A stretch of 25,511 nucleotides of DNA from contig NWUY0300064156.1 of NCBI GenBank assembly GCA_004151065.3, forward strand, positions 400 to 25,910. The letters are read 5' to 3'. Position numbers and translations under genes: made by a program. Shown here in pieces: positions 19,730 to 25,511 of the stretch (within the stretch, counting starts at the first letter, position 1; every line of letters starts with the position of its first letter). The notes below the pieces were generated by a model. The model did not search any database. It worked only from the letters and a program-made list of their open reading frames with translations, and was not told the DNA's origin. The stretch is from Larix sibirica. Taxonomy: Eukaryota; Streptophyta; Pinopsida; Pinales; Pinaceae.

Positions 19730-20316
19730 CAACCGACAAAACATGGTTAGGGTCAAATCTCATTAAGAGAGGTGGTGAGATCAAAACAAGACCAATGGGA
19801 AACCTTATAAACTAATCATGCCATATTTTCTTTGATTCTAGGCCTTCGAATCCATTCTTTTGTTAGTTTTTCATCACTTTGTCAGAGAGGATATGCAATT
19901 TAGGGTAAATGGAGGTGGGATCCCATCACTAATCTATGTTATTATCTAGGGCGCTCCCATGGACCTAGCTAATTTATTCCAAAAGTGTGTGGAAATGTAG
20001 TAAAAAACAGAGATCAAGGTTGTTCTAGTCATGCGGAGGGGTTTTTTGGCCAAGGTTTTGTGTGATCAAACTAGGCAAACAGTCATAATAAGAAGGAGGC
20101 CATGGTTTTTTGGCTCTAATCTTTCCTGTTGTGGTGGTATTTCGATTTGGAATCCAATGTAATTAAGGATACATGCCAAGTGTTTAATGAAATGTTTGCT
20201 CCTAAACTATTTGCAAAAATGCTTGCTCATTAAGTTCTACATTACAAGCCTATTATTGATAACTTCTCTGGAGTTGACTTACGCCAAGGAGGCCTCGATC
20301 ACATAGTAAGATTTTG
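19730..20316. other. Unassigned DNA, possibly 5' region of the LINE relic
   Basis: Homology to the tandem array stops at 19729. No gene is recognised from here to the SINE. Because the SINE interrupts one continuous sequence, this stretch and 20700-20740 were contiguous before its insertion and may be the 5' untranslated part of the ORF1 element. The left end of that element is not visible. Confidence 0.4.
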
Positions 20317-20334
20317 TATCATGGTCAAGCTTCT
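20317..20334. repeat. Target-site duplication, left copy
   Basis: The 18 bases 'tatcatggtcaagcttct' are repeated exactly at 20682-20699 and flank the minus-strand SINE. Confidence 0.9.
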
Positions 20335-20681
20335 TCTTCTTTTTTCCTTGTAAGAAGTCATGGGGAAACCCTCAGGTACTTCCCCTCATTTTGAGGATGG
20401 TACCCAAGGTAAACCATCGGCCCTGATTACGGGGCCTAACCCGATGGGGACATNGTGGTTCACAACCCTAGAGAGGAGTTGCTACGTCCACCGGAAGAAT
20501 TCACAGGGGGGCCACCCGAAGGGGCCTCACACTGTCGGATCTTATTACGGAGCCTAACTCAATGGGGACATCAAGTGAGGTCCTTATATATCTATGAATA
20601 GCCACCCGGGGATTTCACCCCGAGACCTTCTGCTTACAACTCACAGCTCTCAACCACTTGAGCTTATAACCCACTGGGCTA
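20335..20681 (-). mobile_element. tRNA-derived SINE with internal duplication, minus strand
   Basis: The 347-bp insertion is bounded by a perfect 18-bp target-site duplication, the hallmark of LINE-dependent retroposition. On the minus strand its head shows box A 'taagctcaagtgg' (20654-20666) and a box-B-like segment ending 'gaaatcccc' (about 20608-20627). Its tail is A/G-rich ('caaggaaaaaagaaga') at the low-coordinate end. A 28-bp stretch beginning 'attacgg(g/a)gcctaac' occurs twice inside, at 20426-20453 and 20544-20571, so the body contains an internal duplication. The tail-side segment 'ggtaccatcctcaaaa' with 'ggggaagtac' is shared with the plus-strand SINEs in the tandem array, suggesting related subfamilies. 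An undetermined base (N) stands at 20454. Confidence 0.85.
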
Positions 20682-20699
20682 TATCATGGTCAAGCTTCT
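20682..20699. repeat. Target-site duplication, right copy
   Basis: Exact copy of 20317-20334. Confidence 0.9.
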
Positions 20700-20740
20700 A
20701 TATAAGAAATTATTTCTTTTGTGGGTGACTACTATAGCTT

Positions 20741-22075
20741 TTGTGGAAGAATTTTAATCCCAAATTGGAGTATAGACAAGGGATCGTTATGGCTCAACAA
20801 CGTTGCCTTTATGAGGATAAACAAATAGAATACCTTTCTCAAATGTTTGGTTATAATATTTACAAGGATTCAACTCTTAATTCGGCATTGCATTTTCATG
20901 AAGGGGAGGTAAGGCATGGACTTCCCTCATTTTCAAAGTTGGTTTCTTTCAAGGATACGGTTAGATCTAAGCTCTCTCCTAAATCATCTATATCCCATAC
21001 TATGCTTATTCCTTAATTAGGGGAGAAATTTAACAAGTTGCCAACATTTAAGATCTCTAATTTGAAAGGCTTCAATTTCCAATATTATTATCAAAGATAT
21101 GTCTTAATTTGTCACTTCAATGGGTTTTGGCCCCTCTAGCAGATTTGCATCAATGGGTTTTGTCTAATTGGACCAAGCAATCAAATGTATATTTATGTTC
21201 CAAAGAGTTATTTCTTGTTCAATTTACACATCACTTTGATTATCAAAAATTTCTTGAGGAGGGGCTCTACTTTAGGGAAGAGGAGTTCTCTTTGTGACCC
21301 CATGGTTCCCTGAATTTAACCTCTTTACCACGGTTATCACCAAAATGTCAATCTGGGTTTAGCTTCTAAATTTTCCATTCCATCTTTGGCATCTTTTAGT
21401 CTTTAAAGGTATGGGAAATTCTCTAGATATATATTTAAAAGCATATATTGAGTGGGTAAAGCTAGGTATTTCACTTATGCTCAAGTCTGTACGGAGACCA
21501 ATCTTAGTAAAGGTATTTCAAATATGATGACTTTAAAATAGGGTAAATTTCAATGGACTCAGGTCTTTGATTACAAAAACATAGCTTGAGTCAATGTTGG
21601 ATTTTCCAACAAACAAGTCACATTCATGACTCTTGTCCCCGAGTAAGAGCTCATGCAAAGAGGAAAAAATCGATCCCCCCAAATCTCAAAAATATAGTAA
21701 TCATGTGAATCCCTAATTTTGGACGATGAAGATGATCAATTAGCAAAAGATTCACACCCAACAGAGGTAGAGAAATATATTAATGATGGAGAAAAAGAGC
21801 AAAATGAATAATTAAATATGTCCTTGGAGGTCAATGAAGAAGAAATGGATAAGGGGATTACCCCTCACGGGAGATACCTATCAATGAAGCTACAACAAGA
21901 GGGACGAAAAGGTGTCATGAACCCAAAACTTCTAATAAGAATAAAGAGATGGCCTTGATTCATAATGTGAATTTACAATTAGTTCTCATTGACCCTTCTC
22001 TAGGGGGTGGTCAAAGACCGACAAAAGAACAAAGGTAAAAAAGGTCGAGTTAAGGACAATGTTCCTCATTAGTCT
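20741..22075 (+). pseudogene. LINE ORF1-like DUF4283/zinc-knuckle protein, broken
   Basis: Fragments in changing frames together resemble the RNA-binding ORF1 protein of plant L1-type LINEs. 20741-21015 is an N-terminal segment with no named domain. After a stop the reading continues (KISNLKGFNF, HFNGFW), then shifts by one base to LADLHQWVLSNWTKQSN, LVQFTHHFDYQKFLEEGLYF and, after another shift near 21296, PWFPEFN...KMSIWV...LLNFPFHLWH. This is the DUF4283 order: 'LF.F....D...VL..GPWFF' followed by 'vWVRLPNLPLHLW'. A further segment GKFQWTQVFDYKNIA leads to a retroviral-type zinc knuckle at 21595-21636, read as C-WI-F-QQTS-H-IHDS-C, in which the second Cys has become Phe. A basic, then acidic, tail follows. 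At least three frameshifts and several stops mean it cannot make the full protein. Similar proteins are very common in gymnosperm and other plant genomes. Confidence 0.75.
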
Positions 22076-22231
22076 GTGACACCTCTATTTGAGTGTTTTT
22101 TCTTTAGCTTATATATGTCACTAGTTATCACTACCTTGTGGGTATTTTTTAATGCTCTTCAGCATCTGTAGAACGTCACCTCTTTTCTTTTTTTGAATGA
22201 GAAATTACGAATTATTTTCTCGAGAAAAAAA

Positions 22232-22248
22232 TATTATTATTATTATTA
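22232..22248. repeat. (TTA)n run at LINE 3' end
   Basis: About five ATT/TTA units directly follow the A-rich tail. A simple-sequence terminus is common at LINE 3' ends. Confidence 0.8.
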
Positions 22249-22250
22249 CT

Positions 22251-23501
22251 GCCACTTGGTATTTGTTTATTGTCAATTGCCTTGACCATTTGGCCAGTTC
22301 CCTCTATTTTACTAAAAAACTTCTCTATGAAAATCCCCTTGCAATTCTACGATGTGCATAAATTCTCCTCCATTGGTTTCCACCACATTTTATTATGTTG
22401 TTGGAATAAATTATTTACGTGGGAGAAGGTGTGAGTCATTTGAAAATAATAAGTTGTTGCTTGTGACATGGGTAAAGAACGTGATTAGGGCTCTAGGATT
22501 CCAATGCTAGCCATATGAATTTTGTTTTTTGTGAGAGGAATGTGATCATTTTTTGTAGACATCATCAACAAGGTTTTTCCCAGAGGATGAGTGTCGAATG
22601 TGGGAATTTTTTTTACCCGTTAGAATATTCACACATTTTTATCAATGCTTAAATTGTCTTGCAATTCATTACGTTTTTCTGTAGTAGGTCACTAAAAAAC
22701 ACCTTTCATTACTTCCTCCTTAAGGACATCCTTTATTTGCCAATCAATATTTCAAGAATGTTTTAAAATTTCTTGTAATTGTTGAAGAGTTGAAGCTGTC
22801 AAGTTAATAAGTAAACATGTCAATGTATTCTCTTCAAATTTCAAGCTAATACATTGTGCTAAAGAAGAAAATGAACCTTCATTCAAGTTGTTGCTATGTA
22901 CTTAGTGTTGTGATCCTTTTAGAATTATCCATATTTCTTATTCATGATGCCCAATCTTATAAGCTTGATTCTTACAACCATGGTGGGATTCTCAACCCTA
23001 ACGCACGAGACCCTTTTGACCATTGATATTTACATCGAATCCAACAAGAAGAACAAAAATAGACCCATGTATTATTACATCAATATAGAGATATTTAAGT
23101 TTGGCGCTAAGGAATTATAGCCGTTTATGTGTGTTTTTTTCCATCCATGTTTGATTATTGAAGTCTTTTAATTTAGCTTCTATAGGTATTGATGTAAAAA
23201 TTATTTTGTATGTGTGTTATTAATGGATGGGCAGTGAGATGTGCTCTACCATAGATTTTGAATGGTGGAAATCTCCAATTAGTAAGTGAGTTTACTATAT
23301 TTTTTCCCAACCCATATTCATGGGTGTCTATTTTGGGATTTTAATATATTCATGGGATCATATGTTGGATTATGGACTTTTGATTTTGTTTACTTCAAAA
23401 CTATTTGAGCTATGGAGTTTTTATGGGTTTAATGAATCTCTACCCATTTTGGTATTTTATCGAAGTATGTGAAATTTATTGCATTGAAATACATTGTTAG
23501 C
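22251..23501. other. Non-genic spacer
   Basis: No gene is recognised. One short plus-strand frame (ATG at about 22944 to a TAG near 23118, 58 codons) has a protein-like composition, with a hydrophobic N-terminal part followed by a Lys/Asn/Tyr-rich part, but it matches no family I can name. The rest is AT-rich without clear repeats. Confidence 0.4.
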
Positions 23502-23910
23502 CAACAAACCAAGGTTGTTCATGAAATTTTTCTTATTTGTGGAACATGTTCCCTAAAAAATTCAATGAAATGTATTAGCTTGAACCTTGAAGACAAGAGA
23601 TGGGTTTCATAGAAGATTGAGACAAATAAGAAAGGGATAAAAATGATACAACAAGAAATAGGGGCGCGGGGGGGAGAAGGTGGTGGGGATAAAAGGATGG
23701 TGGTATAGAAAATAAGTATGGTCAAGAAAACAAAAATGAAGGAGGGGATTGTGATAAGAAGGGTAGTGATAAATCCAAAGGTGATGATGAAGACAAGAAC
23801 TTGGGTGAAGGCAAGGTAACTAAGTCCCTATTCCTAGATATGTCATTGAGTATGCTCATCCTCCTTATCTCTTTAGTGATGGAAACCCAAATGCCTACTC
23901 TATGATGTGA
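23502..23910 (+). pseudogene. Heavy-metal-associated isoprenylated plant protein (HIPP), pseudogene
   Basis: HIPPs are plant metallochaperone-like proteins with one or two HMA domains, a charged linker and a prenylated C-terminal CaaX. At 23502-23609 the frame reads QTKVVHEIFLI-CGTC-SLK...CISLNLEDKRWVS. This matches the HMA fold start with its metal-binding CxxC (Cys at 23538-23540 and 23547-23549) and the second beta strand, then hits a TAG at 23610-23612. The rest of the HMA domain seems deleted. After frame changes a Gly/Lys/Asp-rich linker follows (GGDCDKKGSDKSKGDDEDK, 23744-23800 region). In a third frame the family C-terminus appears: RYVIEYAHPPYLFSD then GNPNAYSMM and a TGA at 23908-23910. 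The usual end is NPNACSxM; here the prenylated Cys is replaced by Tyr. No poly(A) tract follows, so a retrocopy origin is not shown. The first exon or start lies outside what I can read. Confidence 0.8.
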
Positions 23911-24730
23911 CTCTCTTAGAGTTCTATTAGCATATATGTTTTTGGACATGCCTAAATCGTTGGGGTGCTTAAAGGTTGTGATTTGAGGATATGAAGGCCA
24001 TATCAAGCCCACCAAAATAAAATAAATTGATGGGGAAGAATAATTTAGGATGAATCTAGGGTAGTTGGTATTTCACAACACTAGGTACTTAACAATAGCT
24101 TGAATGGTGGTTTTTTTCTTCTTCAATGTTATGTTAAGAGAAGAGATGGTTTATAGGGAGAATGTAGGCTTGCTTGATTTATGGGTTGATATTGTGTTTC
24201 ATGGAGTAGTAGTACAACATATTTCATAGAAATGCATATATCATTCCCAATGGTAATATACTTGGTGGATTGAGTGTGATGTTCTTTGACTACATCAAAT
24301 CGTACAAGAGATGGTATTATTATTTATGGTACCACTAGACTAGACAAATCAAATATGGTCGATATGGATCATGTCAGTTCAAACCTTCAAAGCACACTCC
24401 CATAAAAATGTGCAAAAGGTGGAGCAAAGAAGAACCATGTTGTGGGATGGGTATTCTGTTATTGAGACAAAGGGAAGAGAGATGGGTCGAAACTTTGGTG
24501 TTTGAATCTTCCCTTCACATTTACCTATTAATATTCCCCTCCTTCATTTATTTATTTTATCTTCTCTCCTCCTCACCCTTCACATTTACCTTATGATTCT
24601 TTCATGTCAAGTTCTACCATTCCCTTAATAGTTAGCTTATGATGCTTCACATCAAGTTCTATAGACTACACTTTTATCAATGATCAATTAGAACTTCGTG
24701 GAAGAATGGAATCAAAATTATTAGCAATGT
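23911..24730. other. Non-genic spacer with a small direct repeat
   Basis: No gene is recognised. Near 24590-24665 the words 'ttatgattctttcatgtcaa' and 'ttatgatgcttcacatcaag', both followed by 'gttcta', form a ~55-bp-spaced imperfect repeat. Confidence 0.45.
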
Positions 24731-24772
24731 GACAACACTTTCATAAAAGATGACAACACTTTCATAAAAGAT
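24731..24772. repeat. Perfect 21-bp tandem duplication
   Basis: The 21-bp word beginning 'gacaacactttcataaaag' occurs at 24731-24751 and is repeated exactly and directly at 24752-24772. The lack of mismatches suggests a recent event. Confidence 0.95.
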
Positions 24773-25511
24773 AAGTTTTTTTATTGTTGATCCCAACATT
24801 GCTCTAATACAACACTGTATGTCTATAAAAAGACATTGATTCGACGCAACAAGATGAAAAACTGACTCGAGAAATGCATGATCCATCCAAATGACATAAA
24901 AGTTATGCAAAAACAATGCAATCATGGCACAAACACAATGGAAATCGAAAACAACAAATGTTTTAGTATTGTTGATCCAAAATGGGTCATTATATAATTT
25001 TTCATATATTTTGGTACTTTTTGGGTGAAAAAATTGGAGTTATTGGTGTGGGGACCATTTTAGTGGTAGGCTTGCTTTGACGATTTGGGGTACATAACAT
25101 TTTGAGCATGTTTGAGGCCTTAAACATATGTTTTTGGGTTCAAAAATTTCCAAATGAAGTTTGCAGCAACTCAGCATTATTCTACACATCAAAATATTTC
25201 TATGGCATGAAGATCACCTCAATTGAAGTTTGTATGAGGAATTTATCCCTCCCACGATTTAACCTATCCCATTGACCACCATGGTAATGAGTGCATGCCA
25301 CATCAACTTATGTTATTCACACTTGTGAATCTATTCACATGTAGTCTTTCAAGAAGAATCTAAAAGGTCCAAACCCTAACCTAAATGGTTATCAAACCAT
25401 GTTAAATATTGGGTCGCTAGGAAAGGAAGGGATTTCATTCTTATTGTATTGTGTATTGTTCCATAGTTGAGCAACAAATCTAGGAATAGGATATTGAAGC
25501 ATAAAAGAGGA
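24773..25511. other. AT-rich tail of the window, no gene seen
   Basis: No coding or RNA gene is recognised. The last ~100 bp ('gtattgtgtattgttcc' and neighbours) has a T-rich composition reminiscent of an LTR 3' part, but no boundaries, primer-binding site or partner copy are present, so it is left unassigned. Confidence 0.4.

Larger units (their letters stand above)
20700..22250 (+). mobile_element. ORF1-only LINE relic (half-LINE) with 3' tail
   Basis: The ORF1 remnant is followed by only about 155 bp of non-coding sequence. It then reaches a 3' end with 'ctcgagaaaaaaa' (22221-22233) and an ATT/TTA run (22232-22248), which resembles a LINE 3' terminus. No apurinic endonuclease or reverse transcriptase follows ORF1, although complete plant LINEs carry both in ORF2. 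Either ORF2 was deleted, or this belongs to a non-autonomous lineage that keeps ORF1 and the 3' end only. The 5' end is not defined and may extend left of the SINE to somewhere in 19730-20316. Confidence 0.6.

Noticed and set aside
22944-23120. A 58-codon plus-strand frame that faintly suggests a membrane-anchored LEA-2/NDR1-like protein
   Set aside because: The resemblance is only in general pattern (hydrophobic start, Asn/Lys/Tyr-rich stretch), and no defining motif could be matched.
1-25511. CRISPR arrays, prokaryotic operons, rRNA genes or organellar genes
   Set aside because: No regularly spaced identical repeats with unique spacers, no closely packed long ORFs and no conserved rRNA or organelle gene sequence were seen on either strand.

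Overview
This window looks like intergenic nuclear DNA of a seed plant with a large, repeat-rich genome. A gymnosperm or conifer is plausible but not proven. It is AT-rich, carries no long intact open reading frame, and has no operon-like packing, rRNA, CRISPR array or intact tRNA gene. What can be read is a stack of retroelements, local tandem duplications and broken gene copies, all of them plant families: a Ty1/copia-type LTR, tRNA-derived SINEs, a DUF4283/zinc-knuckle LINE ORF1, and a HIPP metallochaperone pseudogene.

Layout. 1-3060: AT-rich DNA with a diverged ~850-bp tandem duplication, inside which tRNA-like SINE heads recur on the minus strand. 3060-4080: a short GC-rich island with G-box/ABRE, RY, CCAAT and TATA motifs reading to the minus strand, next to an exon-like open stretch on the plus strand. 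4284-5000: a TA microsatellite and a probable minus-strand retroelement 3' end. 5841-6746: a possible lone LTR. 6770-10050: several old local tandem repeats. 10251-10296: a perfect 22-bp-arm palindrome. 10677-11505: a broken minus-strand gene carrying seven copies of a 16-residue acidic repeat.

The centre of the window (11641-19729) is a head-to-tail duplication of a ~4.03-kb unit with the order A-LTR-B-A'-LTR'-B'. Each LTR (about 480-500 bp) is preceded by a purine tract and followed by a copia-type primer-binding site. A is therefore the 3' part and B the 5' part of an internal region that has no recognisable gag or pol. The outer edges of the array fall at the same internal point, as expected for a circularly permuted dimer (1-LTR circle, rolling-circle or eccDNA origin) or for a segmental duplication. 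Both copies carry the same SINE insertion.

19730-22250 is a LINE relic that has ORF1 (DUF4283 plus zinc knuckle) and a 3' tail but no endonuclease or reverse transcriptase. A minus-strand SINE with a perfect 18-bp target-site duplication has inserted into it. 23502-23910 is a broken HIPP gene (HMA domain, Lys/Gly/Asp-rich linker, C-terminal tail). The remainder to 25511 is AT-rich DNA with short tandem repeats.

No two genes can be shown to work together. The window is best read as a history of nested insertion, duplication and decay. Alignments were made by eye, so identity values are approximate.
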